Source: Bradyrhizobiaceae bacterium (GTDB lineage Bacteria > Pseudomonadota > Alphaproteobacteria > Rhizobiales > Xanthobacteraceae). Taken from it: DNA of 39,783 nucleotides. This document shows positions 1-8,488 of this stretch, piece by piece (position 1 is the stretch's first letter; each line of letters starts with the position of its first letter). A program made the position numbers and the translations under genes. Location: contig CANKHJ010000016.1 in the NCBI GenBank assembly GCA_947481635.1, forward strand, positions 1 through 39,783. Direction: 5' to 3'. Below the pieces are notes generated by a model. It ran no database searches. It was not told the DNA's origin and saw only the letters and a list, made by a program, of their open reading frames with translations.

Positions 1-1082
1 ATGTGCAGGTCATGCGCGACGGCTTGATGGGTGATCTGTCCGTCGCAGACATTGAGCCCAGCCAAGAGATGTCGGTCTTCCGCCAACGCACGGCGCCAGC
101 CTTTGTTGGCGAGCGCGAGCACGAACGGCAGCGTCGCGTTGTTGAGCGCCAGCGTGGAAGTCCGGGCCACGCCGCCGGGCATATTCGCCACGCAATAATG
201 GATGACGTTTTCTTCCAGATAAGTGGGCGCTTCATGCGTGGTCGGCCGCGAGGTCTCGAAACATCCGCCCTGATCGATCGAGATGTCGACCAGCACCGCA
301 CGAGCATTCATCTGCTTGAGCAGCGCGCGGCTGATCAGCTTCGGCGCCGCCGCGCCAGGTACCAACACGGCGCCGATCACCAGGTCGGAATTCCGCACCG
401 CGTCTTCGATCGTGTCGATGGTCGAATATGCGGTGTGGATGCGGGATCCGAATACCTCCGACAGCCGGCTGAGCCGGGGCAGCGACCGGTCGATCACCGT
501 CACGTCGGCCTCCAACCCGATTGCCATCCGTGCGGCGTTGGTGCCGGAGACGCCGCCGCCGAGGATGGTGACTTTCGCCGACGGCGTACCGGGCACGCCG
601 CCGAGCAGCAGCCCGCGTCCGCCTTCCGGCCGCTCAAGATAGCGTGCGCCGACCTGGATCGACATGCGTCCCGCGATCTCACTCATCGGGGCGAGCAACG
701 GAAGCCGGCCGTCGTCATCGGTCACGGTCTCGTAGGCGATGCACACCGCGCCGGACCGCGCGAGGCCTTCCGCCTGCGCCTTGTCGGCCGCCAGGTGCAG
801 ATAGGTGAACAGGATCTGGCCGCGCCGCAGCCGCGCGATCTCGACCGCCTGCGGCTCCTTCACCTTCACCACCATGTCAGCGCGTGCGAACAACTCATCG
901 GCGCTGGAGACGATCGACGCGCCGGCCTTGAGATAGGCGTCGTCGCCAAAACCGATGCCGGCGCCGGCATCGGCTTCGACAATGACGTCATGCCGCGCAT
1001 TCACCAGTTCGCGCACCGAGCCGGGCAGCAGCCCGACGCGATATTCCTGGGTTTTGATTTCCTTCGGGACGCCGATCAGCAT
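1..1082 (-). CDS. ald: Alanine dehydrogenase (3' end outside window)
   Basis: NAD-dependent oxidative deamination of L-alanine to pyruvate and ammonia in the cytoplasm. The frame starts at ATG 1082 (MLIGVPKEIK) and runs off the left edge after 360 codons; the family is about 370 residues, so only roughly ten C-terminal residues are missing. Seen in the sequence: the substrate/catalytic residues K75 (VKVKEP) and H96 (FTYLHLA), the dinucleotide-binding GGGVSGTNAA at about 175-184, and D270 (VDISIDQGG), all at the positions known for this enzyme. It lies 21 bp downstream of the pyruvate-dependent aminotransferase, almost certainly in one operon. The inferred job is to regenerate pyruvate from the alanine made by that enzyme, releasing the amino group as ammonium. 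The identification is very secure. Confidence 0.95.
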   Translation of the reverse strand, partial: MLIGVPKEIKTQEYRVGLLPGSVRELVNARHDVIVEADAGAGIGFGDDAYLKAGASIVSSADELFARADMVVKVKEPQAVEIARLRRGQILFTYLHLAADKAQAEGLARSGAVCIAYETVTDDDGRLPLLAPMSEIAGRMSIQVGARYLERPEGGRGLLLGGVPGTPSAKVTILGGGVSGTNAARMAIGLEADVTVIDRSLPRLSRLSEVFGSRIHTAYSTIDTIEDAVRNSDLVIGAVLVPGAAAPKLISRALLKQMNARAVLVDISIDQGGCFETSRPTTHEAPTYLEENVIHYCVANMPGGVARTSTLALNNATLPFVLALANKGWRRALAEDRHLLAGLNVCDGQITHQAVAHDLH

Positions 1083-1103
1083 GGCTCCGTCCTCAGGTCG
1101 GGT

Positions 1104-2426
1104 TCAGGCGACGGACCGGAGAGCGAGCCGCACTGCTGCGAACAGCTCATCGATCTGCTGTTCGGAGATGATCAGCGGCGGAGAGAGCGCAATGATGTCG
1201 CCGGTCACGCGGATCAGCGTGCCCTGCTCAAAGCAGCGGACGAAGGTCTCATAGGCGCGTGCGCCGGGATGGCCATCGCGCGGTGCAAGCTCGATGCCGG
1301 TGACAAGGCCCATGTTGCGGACGTCGATCACATGCTGCGCGCTGCGCATCTCATGCGCGGCCTTCTCGAAATGCGGCGCGAGCGCCTCTGCGCGTTCGAA
1401 CAGCTTCTCGGTGCGATAGAGGTCCATGCTGGCGATCGCGGCCGCGCAGGCGACCGGGTGACCCGAATAGGTGTAGCCGTGCGCGAATTCGATCGCGGCC
1501 TCGTTACCCCCGGTCATGAAAGTATTGAAGATGCCGTCGCTGGCTGCGACCGCGCCCATCGGAATGGTGCCGTTGGTCAGGCCCTTCGCCATCGTGATGA
1601 TGTCGGGAATGACGCCGAATTTTTGGGCGGCAAAGGCATGAGTGCCGAGCCGTCCAAAGCCGGTGATCACTTCGTCAAAGATCAGCAGGATGCCGTGCCT
1701 GGTGCATTTCTCGCGCAAGCGTTCGAGATATCCCTTGGGCGGGAGGAGGACGCCGGTCGAACCGGCCATCGGCTCGACGATTACCGCCGCGATATTGGAC
1801 GGGTCATGCAGCGCGACGATGCGTTCGAGCTCGTCGGCGAGATGCGCGCCCCAGGCGGGCTGGCCGCGGGTGAAGGCATTTTCCTTCAGGTTATGGGTAT
1901 GCGGCAGATGATCGACGCCGGGCAGCATCGCCGCGAATTGCTTGCGGTTGCCGGAAATTCCGCCGACTGAAATTCCGCCGAAGCCGACGCCGTGATAGCC
2001 GCGCTCGCGGCCGATGAAGCGGGTGCGCGTTCCCTCGCCGCGCGCGCGGTGATAGGCGAGTGCGATCTTCAGCGCGGTATCGACCGACTCGGAGCCGGAA
2101 TTGGTGAAAAACACATGGCCGAGCGAATCCGGCAGCAATGCGCGGACGCGCGACGCGGCTTCGAAGGCCAGCGGGTGGCCTATTTGAAACGACGGCGCAT
2201 AGTCGAGCGTCGCGACCTGCTCCTGCACTGCCTTGACGATTTCCTTGCGGCCATGGCCGGCGTTCACGCACCACAGGCCGGAGGTCCCATCGAGGATGCG
2301 CCGGTCGTCGTCGGAGCGGTAATACATGCCCTCGGCGGCGACCAGCATGCGCGGCGCCTTCTTGAACTGCCGGTTCGCGGTAAACGGCATCCAGAAGGCA
2401 TTGAGATCATTCGGCAGCGTGGTCAC
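1104..2426 (-). CDS. Omega-amino acid:pyruvate aminotransferase (class III PLP)
   Basis: Class III PLP-dependent transaminase, closest by recall to beta-alanine/omega-amino acid:pyruvate aminotransferases (EC 2.6.1.18), which move a terminal amino group to pyruvate giving alanine and a semialdehyde. Seen: N-terminal NDLNAFWMPFTANRQFK typical of that family, GSES phosphate-binding region at about 111-114, FDEVITGFGR with D251, and Schiff-base K281 (MAKGLTNG). An open frame extends to 2471, but I chose GTG 2426 because GGAG lies 7 nt upstream (2434-2437), the family normally begins here, and the extra 15 codons are translated direct repeats. The protein is 440 aa. It is followed by alanine dehydrogenase, which closes a pyruvate/alanine cycle. 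The natural amine donor is unknown; beta-alanine, GABA, taurine-like or putrescine-like compounds are possible. Confidence 0.88.
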   Translation of the reverse strand: MTTLPNDLNAFWMPFTANRQFKKAPRMLVAAEGMYYRSDDDRRILDGTSGLWCVNAGHGRKEIVKAVQEQVATLDYAPSFQIGHPLAFEAASRVRALLPDSLGHVFFTNSGSESVDTALKIALAYHRARGEGTRTRFIGRERGYHGVGFGGISVGGISGNRKQFAAMLPGVDHLPHTHNLKENAFTRGQPAWGAHLADELERIVALHDPSNIAAVIVEPMAGSTGVLLPPKGYLERLREKCTRHGILLIFDEVITGFGRLGTHAFAAQKFGVIPDIITMAKGLTNGTIPMGAVAASDGIFNTFMTGGNEAAIEFAHGYTYSGHPVACAAAIASMDLYRTEKLFERAEALAPHFEKAAHEMRSAQHVIDVRNMGLVTGIELAPRDGHPGARAYETFVRCFEQGTLIRVTGDIIALSPPLIISEQQIDELFAAVRLALRSVA

Positions 2427-2820
2427 GGGCGATCTCCAATATGGTCCGTATGGTCCGTTATTCGGGTCCATGGTCTTTTGGGCCGTTCGATGGGGTCAAA
2501 CAAGCCTGTTTCTTCCACCCTTCAAGCGCTTGATATCGTTACACGAGAGGGCGTGGCGTTCTCGATATCGAACAGTTGCAACATGAGAATGGGCGCAACA
2601 CCGATCCGGCCCACGGGTGGAGCGCTGTTTCGGTTTTTGAACCTTTTGGTTGCGGAATGCTGCCTTGACCGCCGGTTAGGCCGGTAACGACGAGATTTCA
2701 AGGTGAGGCATGACCGTGTCGTGCATATTCTCGCCACGGGCATCTTGCCGATGCGCCGGTCTTTGACTGTTCTCTCAGTGGGAGCTTGTCGGGCCATGGA
2801 CCAATTCGCGGGACCGGACA
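2427..2820. promoter_or_regulatory. Divergent promoter region between aminotransferase and monooxygenase operons
   Basis: A 394-bp gene-free stretch between divergent operons. It holds two abutting copies of ATGGTCCGT (2441-2449 and 2450-2458) just upstream of the aminotransferase start. It also holds two copies of GATATCG (2532-2538 and 2564-2570) exactly 32 bp apart, about three helical turns; the second lies in TCGATATCGA and is framed by GTTC-N8-GAAC (2558-2573). These look like operator half-sites, but no regulator can be assigned. An open frame covers 2703-2820 in phase with the monooxygenase. Its third codon positions are much less G/C-rich than after 2821, so it is probably untranslated. 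Confidence 0.45.
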
Positions 2821-3956
2821 TGAATGATTTCAAGGCGGGCGTGACGACCAAGAAGGCGCGCAAGTTGCGGCGCCGCGATTCCTCGATGCGCTTCGGGGTG
2901 TTCTGGCCTTACTCGCGGACGCTGATTCCATCCGCGACCATCGCGGAGCGGAATCCCGATGTGCTCGAACTCGACAATCATATCCAGCTTGCACAAGCGG
3001 CCGAAGCCGTCGGCATCGACTTTGCCCTGGTCGCGGATGGCTATGCGCCGGCCTCGGCCGAGAATTCGAAGATCGGCTTTCAAGACCCGTCCACCAATGC
3101 GGTCATCCTGGCGGTGCCGCTGCTGCTGGCGACCAAGCATCTTGGCATCATCTCGACGATGCACACACGTTTTCTGCATCCGGTCGTGATCGCGCGGCTC
3201 GGCGCGCATCTCGATTGGGTCGGTGGCGGGCGGTGGGGCTGGAATGTCGTCAATGGTTTCCGGCCGCACGAGGCGCGCCTGTTCGGCTCCGACGGCAAGA
3301 TGGACGACGATGGCGGATACGGTGTCGCCGACGAAGCGATGCAGGTGATCAAGGCGCTATGGGCCGCGACCACGGACGAGGTCCATCATCAGGGACCGAA
3401 TTTCAAGGTCGATGGGCGCATTCGCCGCCCGGTCCCGGAAACGCTGCCGCTGCTGGTCAGCGCCGCATCGTCGGGTCGCGGGCGTTCATTCGCCGCCAAG
3501 CATTGCGACTATCTGTTCGCGACGCCGCTGGATGCCAAGGACATCATCGACATTGGCACGGAACTGCAGGCGGAGGCCGCGGCGATGAACAACGAGACGC
3601 CGCAGATCCTGGTGCTCTCGGATATCTTCATCCGCGACGAGCCGGGCCGGGCGCGTGAGGAATATGAGGCGCTGGTCAATTCGCAGGATCCGGAGGCCGA
3701 GCGGGCGTGGAAATCGCATCTCGCACGCGTTGCCCATGCCGGCCGCAAGCCGGGCGACGTCATGACCTTCCTCGGCACCGTCGACGAGGTCGCCGAGCAG
3801 ATCATCACGTTGCGTCGCGACAGCGGCATCACCGGGCTGATGCTGCGGTTGCCGCTCTGGGCGCGCGAGGAGGCGCTCCGGCTTGCGCCGGTGTTTGCTT
3901 TGCTGGAAAAGGCTGGGGTGTGGACGCCGCCCGCGGCGCGCGACTATTCCTGGTAA
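2821..3956 (+). CDS. RutA-like LLM-class flavin-dependent monooxygenase
   Basis: Bacterial-luciferase-like (LLM) FMN monooxygenase, a TIM-barrel enzyme using reduced FMN from a separate reductase. The part from MRFGVFWPYS onward aligns by recall with pyrimidine monooxygenase RutA: an early GVF, a DFALV strand, HPVVIARLGAHLDWVGGGRWGWNVVNGF, and GTVDEVAEQI near the end. The start is uncertain. ATG 2821 gives 378 aa with typical coding base use from that point; ATG 2887 would match the RutA N-terminus exactly but has no visible ribosome site; ATG 2797 is also in frame. It begins a tight run with the class II aldolase-like gene (15 bp gap) and an SDR. Oxidation of an N-heterocycle, amine or ketone is plausible, but the substrate is unknown. 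No flavin reductase gene lies in the window. Confidence 0.82.
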
Positions 3957-3971
3957 CCGATCGGATATCTC

Positions 3972-4751
3972 ATGGCGAAAGCGACCCGTTCCAACCAACG
4001 CAAAGTCTCGACTCCCAAGCGCGACACCGGTGCGCCCAGCAAGGACCTGATCCGCGATCTGGTCACCGCCAACCACATCCTGTTTCAGCAGGGCGTTCTC
4101 GATGGCTTCGGTCACGTCAGCGTCCGGCATGACAAGGACCCCACCAAATTCCTGCTCGCGCGCAACATGGCGCCGGCGCTGGTCACGGCCGCCGATATCC
4201 TTATCTTCGACCTCGACGGCCGGCCAGTCTCGTCGAAGGCGCCGTCGGTCTATCTGGAGCGGTTCATCCACAGCGAGGCCTACAAGGCCCGAGGCGACGT
4301 GCAGGCGGTGGTGCATAGCCATTCCAAGGCAGTCATTCCCTTCGGTGTCGTTCCGGAGGTCAGCCTTCAGCCGATCTTCCACATGGGCGCCTTTCTTGGC
4401 GAAGGCTGCCCGATCTTCGAGATCCGCGATGCCGGCGGGCCGGGGTGCGACCTGCTCATCCGCAGCGCGGAGCTTGGCGCCTCGCTGGCGCGCGATCTCG
4501 GCTCGCATTCAGCCATCCTGATGCGTGGACATGGCGCGACGATCGTGGCCGACGCGTTGAAGCGTGCGGTGTTTCGCTCGGTCTACATGCAGATGAATGC
4601 CGAATTGCAGACCACCGCGCTGGGCCTGGGCCGCGTCAACTACCTCACCACCGAGGAAGCGCGCGCCGCGACCGCGACTGTCGAAGGACAGATTCAGCGC
4701 GCCTGGGACATGTGGGAGATCATGAGTCGCAACCTCGGCTTCCGCAAATAG
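3972..4751 (+). CDS. Class II aldolase/adducin family protein
   Basis: 259-aa member of the AraD/FucA zinc aldolase fold. Metal ligands of the family are visible: the H115-x-H117 pair in VVHSHS and H187 in LMRGHG, with E96 (YLERFIHSE) in the usual place of the catalytic acid. GFGHVSVR near residue 45 corresponds to the family's phosphate-loop region (usually GNVS/GHIS). These residues support an active metal-dependent lyase, decarboxylase or epimerase; the exact reaction cannot be inferred. It starts 15 bp after the flavin monooxygenase and is followed 60 bp later by an SDR, so it probably acts on a hydroxylated or ring-opened product of the monooxygenase. Confidence 0.85.
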   Translation: MAKATRSNQRKVSTPKRDTGAPSKDLIRDLVTANHILFQQGVLDGFGHVSVRHDKDPTKFLLARNMAPALVTAADILIFDLDGRPVSSKAPSVYLERFIHSEAYKARGDVQAVVHSHSKAVIPFGVVPEVSLQPIFHMGAFLGEGCPIFEIRDAGGPGCDLLIRSAELGASLARDLGSHSAILMRGHGATIVADALKRAVFRSVYMQMNAELQTTALGLGRVNYLTTEEARAATATVEGQIQRAWDMWEIMSRNLGFRK

Positions 4752-4811
4752 TTGCAAGCGGCTGCGGCATTCCGCCAGGCGGCCAAAGCCTGGTGCTCAA
4801 AGGATCGTTCG

Positions 4812-5564
4812 ATGGATATCCGTTTCGACAACAAGATCGTCGTCGTCACCGGCGCGCGGGACGGGCTGGGCCGGCGGATTTCCGAACGGTTTCTCGAACG
4901 CGGAGCGAAGGTCTTCTGCTGCGATCTGAATGGTGACGGTCTGGAAGTCGTCGCGCAGCAGGGCGCCACGACCAAGCGGCTCGACCTCACCGATCGCGAC
5001 AAGGCCGCGGCCTGGGTTGCGGAGATCGAGCAGGCCGCAGGGTCCGCGATCGACGTCCTGGTCAACAATGCCGGCGGCTGGGCTCATGCCAAGCCGGGGC
5101 CGATTGAAGACGTCACCGACTCCGAATGGGACACGGTGATGGCGATCAATCCCGGCGCCGCGTTCGGCATGTGCCGCGCGGCGGTGCCCGGAATGAAGCG
5201 GGCCGGGCGCGGCCGCATCGTCAACATGAGCTCCGGCGCCGGGATCGCGGCGTCGCGCACCAAGCTGCATCCGTATACGGCCGCGAAGCATGCGGTGGTC
5301 GGACTGACCCGGCAGATGGCGGCTGAGCTCGGCGAGTTCGGCGTCACGGTGAACAGCGTCGCGCCGGGCTTCGTGCTCTCGAATGCCTTCACCAAGGCCG
5401 ACTGGGACCGCTACTCTCCGGAAGCGCAGCAGGCGCACCGGCAAGGCACCTTCATGCGGCGCATCGGCGAACCGGACGACATCGCCAGCGCGGTGATGTT
5501 CCTCGCCTCCGATTATGCGTCGTGGATCACCGGGCAGGTGATTTCGGTCGACGGCGGCCGTTGA
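4812..5564 (+). CDS. SDR-family NAD(P)-dependent oxidoreductase
   Basis: Classical short-chain dehydrogenase/reductase of 250 aa. Seen: the cofactor loop TGARDGLG near the N-terminus, NNAGG, the catalytic Ser in NMSSGAG and YTAAK, PGFVLSNAF after the active site, and VDGGR at the end. ATG 4812 is chosen over an upstream TTG (4752) because AAAGGA sits about 8 nt before it and the family starts directly with the first beta strand. It is third in the monooxygenase / aldolase-like operon. It likely oxidises or reduces a hydroxy/keto intermediate of that pathway; the substrate is not predictable from sequence. Confidence 0.88.
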   Translation: MDIRFDNKIVVVTGARDGLGRRISERFLERGAKVFCCDLNGDGLEVVAQQGATTKRLDLTDRDKAAAWVAEIEQAAGSAIDVLVNNAGGWAHAKPGPIEDVTDSEWDTVMAINPGAAFGMCRAAVPGMKRAGRGRIVNMSSGAGIAASRTKLHPYTAAKHAVVGLTRQMAAELGEFGVTVNSVAPGFVLSNAFTKADWDRYSPEAQQAHRQGTFMRRIGEPDDIASAVMFLASDYASWITGQVISVDGGR

Positions 5565-5720
5565 GGCAATCGAACACTTGCTGGAATCGTGCGGCCTGGA
5601 GCCGATTGGGCGGGCTTTGGGCATGCGTTGGCACAAGTTCAGGCACTACTAAAAGTAAAATCAGGCTGGACCGGAGCTGACAAAGAGTTAAGCTTTGGCG
5701 GTATCACCGAGTATCGCCCC

Positions 5721-6821
5721 ATGGCTGAAATTCCTCCGACAGCAATGAAGTTTCTCAGGCAGCGCGTCAGCCTGAGGCACCTGCGGCTGATCCTTGTGCT
5801 CGACGAGGAACGCAGCATCACGCGGACGGCCGACCGGCTCTGCATCAGCCAGGCGGCGGTGTCGAAGACCCGTGGCGAGATCGAGAAGGGCATCGGCGCG
5901 CCGCTATTCGAGTGGTTCGGGCATCGGCTCGAAGTTACCGCGGTCGGCAAATGCGTGCTGCAATCGGCGCGGCGCATCGTCGCCGAACTCGAATGCCTCA
6001 GCGATGAATTCGCGCTGATGAAATCCGGCATGGGCGGCGTGCTGACCATCGGCACGCGCACCATTTCCGGGCAGCCGTTCCTGGCGCGCGTCACCGCGGC
6101 GTTCAAGAAGGAGCACCCGGCGGTGACGGTTCAACTCGTCGACACCGATCTGGCCTCGCTGCTCGAACGGCTTTCGAAGGGCACGATTCCGCTACTATTC
6201 GGCCGTTTCGACGCGACCTGCGCCGGAGCCGGCATCGAAGCCCAATCGGTCTTGAGCGACCGCAACGTGATCCTGGCGAGCCCCAATCATCCGCTGGCCG
6301 ATCAACGCAGAGTCTCGTGGGCCGACCTCGTGAAGCAGTCCTGGATCCTGACACCGGAGGGCTATGCCGGCCGGTTTTCACGCGAGCACCTCGCGGCCGA
6401 ACTCTCGCGACATCAGCTACCGTTTCCAAGCGATCTGGTCGAGACCCAGTCGCTGCTCCTGACCATGACGCTGTTCCAGTCCGGCGATTTCCTGACCATG
6501 CTGCCGGAGGGCGTAGCGGCGCAGCTCGAAAGCCGCGGCCTGGCGCGTGTCCTCGACATTGCGCCGGTTGGCCCGGTCGATTCAGTCTGCCTGATGTGGC
6601 GCTCCGACATGGCGCTGCCGCCCGCGGCGCGGCGCTTCCGTGACTTCGCGATCGAGTTGCTCAAGGCCGACCAGGCTCTGGTGGAGCGTGAACTGGTCCC
6701 GGTTCGGGTCGAGGCTCAACGCTTTGAAACGGTGCAGGGCTCGCGGACGAGGTCACAGCCTGATGCACCCCCGAAGCGGCCGCATCGCCTCCCGAAAGTC
6801 GCCGCGCGGGCGCGTGCGTGA
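5721..6821 (+). CDS. LysR-family transcriptional regulator
   Basis: 366-aa LysR-type regulator: winged HTH at about residues 20-77 (LRHLRLILVLDEERSITRTADRL, QAAVSKT) followed by a periplasmic-binding-like effector domain beginning LTIGTRTISGQPF. The C-terminus (from about residue 330) extends beyond the usual LysR end in an Arg/Pro-rich tail. ATG 5721 gives a short leader before the HTH; ATG 5745 is an alternative. It lies 156 bp after the SDR and in the same direction. It probably controls the upstream monooxygenase operon, the downstream M20/deacetylase genes, or both. The effector is unknown. Confidence 0.88.
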   Translation: MAEIPPTAMKFLRQRVSLRHLRLILVLDEERSITRTADRLCISQAAVSKTRGEIEKGIGAPLFEWFGHRLEVTAVGKCVLQSARRIVAELECLSDEFALMKSGMGGVLTIGTRTISGQPFLARVTAAFKKEHPAVTVQLVDTDLASLLERLSKGTIPLLFGRFDATCAGAGIEAQSVLSDRNVILASPNHPLADQRRVSWADLVKQSWILTPEGYAGRFSREHLAAELSRHQLPFPSDLVETQSLLLTMTLFQSGDFLTMLPEGVAAQLESRGLARVLDIAPVGPVDSVCLMWRSDMALPPAARRFRDFAIELLKADQALVERELVPVRVEAQRFETVQGSRTRSQPDAPPKRPHRLPKVAARARA

Positions 6822-6861
6822 TGCCGTTTGCCAAGCGGGCGCGCCTGCCGGGTGTCTGAAA

Positions 6862-6922
6862 ATAACGTTTGGTTGTGCCGCGCGGTACTTCTTTTCCGTT
6901 GTTGCGGTTTATGCACCGTGGT
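6862..6922 (+). promoter_or_regulatory. Conserved 61-bp element, copy A
   Basis: This lies in the 176-bp gap before the M20 hydrolase. It aligns without gaps to 11950-12010, ahead of the ABC importer. Forty-two of 61 positions match by hand count, including ATAACG at the left end, the core ACTTCTTTTCYGTTGTTGCR (18 of 20 invariant) and CGTGGT at the right end. Position and orientation relative to the downstream gene are similar: it ends about 75 bp before the hydrolase GTG and about 170 bp before the ATPase ATG. A shared promoter/operator or 5' RNA element is the likely explanation. Confidence 0.5.
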
Positions 6923-6997
6923 TCAAATCCTGCAACGCTCTCATCGCTCGCGGCGGCCAACCGGCCGCCGGTCGAGACCATTGTGGCAGGATAGGCC

Positions 6998-8458
6998 GTG
7001 AACTCACCATTTCGCGAACCGGCAAAATCATTCGCGGCCGATTTCGTCGATCGGAACGACCGCGCTTTCATCACGCTGAACGACTCGATTTTCTATTTCG
7101 GCGAGTTGGGCGTGCAGGAGACCCGGACCGCCGGGCTGATGACCTCGATCCTCGAGCGGCACGGGTTCACCGTCCAGCGCGGCATTTCCGGATTTCAGAC
7201 GTCGTTCCTGGCGACCTATGGGCGCGGCGAGCCGGTGATCGCCATCCATACCGAGTATGACGCCAACCCATCGAACAGCCAGAAGCCGGGCGTTGCCGAG
7301 CGCGCCGAGATCGTTCCCGACGCGCCGGGGCATTGCGAGGGCCACAACACCAACGCCGCGGTGATGATCACGTCGGCGCTGGCGATCCGCTACGCGATGG
7401 AGAAATTCTCGCTTCCCGGTACGCTGAAGATTTTCGGAGCGTCGGCCGAGGAGCAATTGCTGAGCCGGCCGTATTTCGTGCGTGACGGCCTGTTCGACGA
7501 CGTCGATCTCGCGTTCCACGACCACGTGCTGGACAAGTTCGGGACCGATTACGGCATCATCCAGAGCGCAGCCATATCGGCCGAATTCACCTTCCGCGGC
7601 GAGACCGCGCACGCCGCGGTCAATCCCTGGAAGGGGCGCGACGCGCTCGATGCGGTGGTGCTGATGGATGTCGGTCTCGCGCAATACCGCGAGCACATGA
7701 AACCGACGATGACGATGCATCGCGTGATCACCAAAGGCGGTGACCAGCCGAACGTGATCCCTTCGTTGGCGGCGTGCTGGTGGTATTTCCGCGACCCGAC
7801 GGCCGAAGGCTCGCGGGCGCTGTTCGAGCGGGCGCAGAAGATCGCGCAGGGCGCGGCGATGATGGCCAATTGCGAACTGTCCATCGACGTGCGCGCGGCG
7901 GTGTGGCCGGTGCGGCTGAACCAGACCATCGCGGAAGTGATCCAGGGTAACGTCGAAGCCATCGGCATGCCGGTCTGGACCGAGCAGGAGAATGTCTTCG
8001 CGCGCAGCCTGCAGCAGCAGGCCAAGATGCCGGAGATCGGATTGCGGCCGGCGGTGCTGCCACTCAAAGGTCCAGCGATCCAGATCGCGGCATCGAATGA
8101 TTGCGGCGACGTATCCTGGAAGGTGCCGATGGGGCGTATCTGGTTTCCAGGCAATGTGCCGCATCTGCCGTTCCATCACTGGACCGCCGGCGCGGCGCTC
8201 GCCACGTCGATCGCCCACAAGGGAGGGCTGGTGGGCGCGAAGGCGCTCGCTGCCTCGGTGATCGAGTATTTCCAGAACAACGCGCTGGTCGCACAGACCA
8301 AGGACAGCTTCAAGAATGAGCTCGGCGGTGTGGAATACAAGCCATTGCTGCCGGACGATCAGCGCGCGCCCGCGCATCTCAATCATGCGCTGATGGAAAA
8401 ATTCAGGCCGCAGATGGAAGCCCATTACATCAAGGCCGAACCCGAATTCACGCTGTAA
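6998..8458 (+). CDS. M20-family amidohydrolase (AbgB-like)
   Basis: 486-aa zinc/manganese amidohydrolase of the M20D group, related by recall to the aminobenzoyl-glutamate hydrolase subunit AbgB. These enzymes cleave N-acyl or amide bonds of small molecules. Metal-site features seen: TEYD (86-88), GHCEGHN (111-117), SAEE (149-152) and LAFHDHV (171-177), in family order, with a dimerisation domain between about 190 and 300 and PHLPFHHW near the end. The start is GTG 6998, preceded by AGGATAGG. It begins a run with the two PuuE-like deacetylases and the HTH-cupin regulator, pointing to hydrolysis of an amide or cyclic amide. The substrate is unknown. Confidence 0.85.
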   Translation: MNSPFREPAKSFAADFVDRNDRAFITLNDSIFYFGELGVQETRTAGLMTSILERHGFTVQRGISGFQTSFLATYGRGEPVIAIHTEYDANPSNSQKPGVAERAEIVPDAPGHCEGHNTNAAVMITSALAIRYAMEKFSLPGTLKIFGASAEEQLLSRPYFVRDGLFDDVDLAFHDHVLDKFGTDYGIIQSAAISAEFTFRGETAHAAVNPWKGRDALDAVVLMDVGLAQYREHMKPTMTMHRVITKGGDQPNVIPSLAACWWYFRDPTAEGSRALFERAQKIAQGAAMMANCELSIDVRAAVWPVRLNQTIAEVIQGNVEAIGMPVWTEQENVFARSLQQQAKMPEIGLRPAVLPLKGPAIQIAASNDCGDVSWKVPMGRIWFPGNVPHLPFHHWTAGAALATSIAHKGGLVGAKALAASVIEYFQNNALVAQTKDSFKNELGGVEYKPLLPDDQRAPAHLNHALMEKFRPQMEAHYIKAEPEFTL

Positions 8459-8488
8459 CCGAAGCCGGAACGTTCAAAGGAATCCCCG

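Noticed and set aside
3-1970. A 655-codon open frame on the plus strand
   Set aside because: It lies opposite alanine dehydrogenase and the aminotransferase, which have clear family motifs. The long frame is a by-product of G/C-rich third positions, and its translation is rich in Arg and His with no domain.
2710-2766. An 18-codon leader-like open frame before the RutA-like gene
   Set aside because: ATG 2710 has a nearby AGGTGAGG, but the peptide has no regulatory codon run and no attenuator-like stem follows.
7028-8425. A 465-codon minus-strand open frame over the M20 gene
   Set aside because: It is a shadow of the M20 hydrolase; Arg/His-rich translation with no motif.
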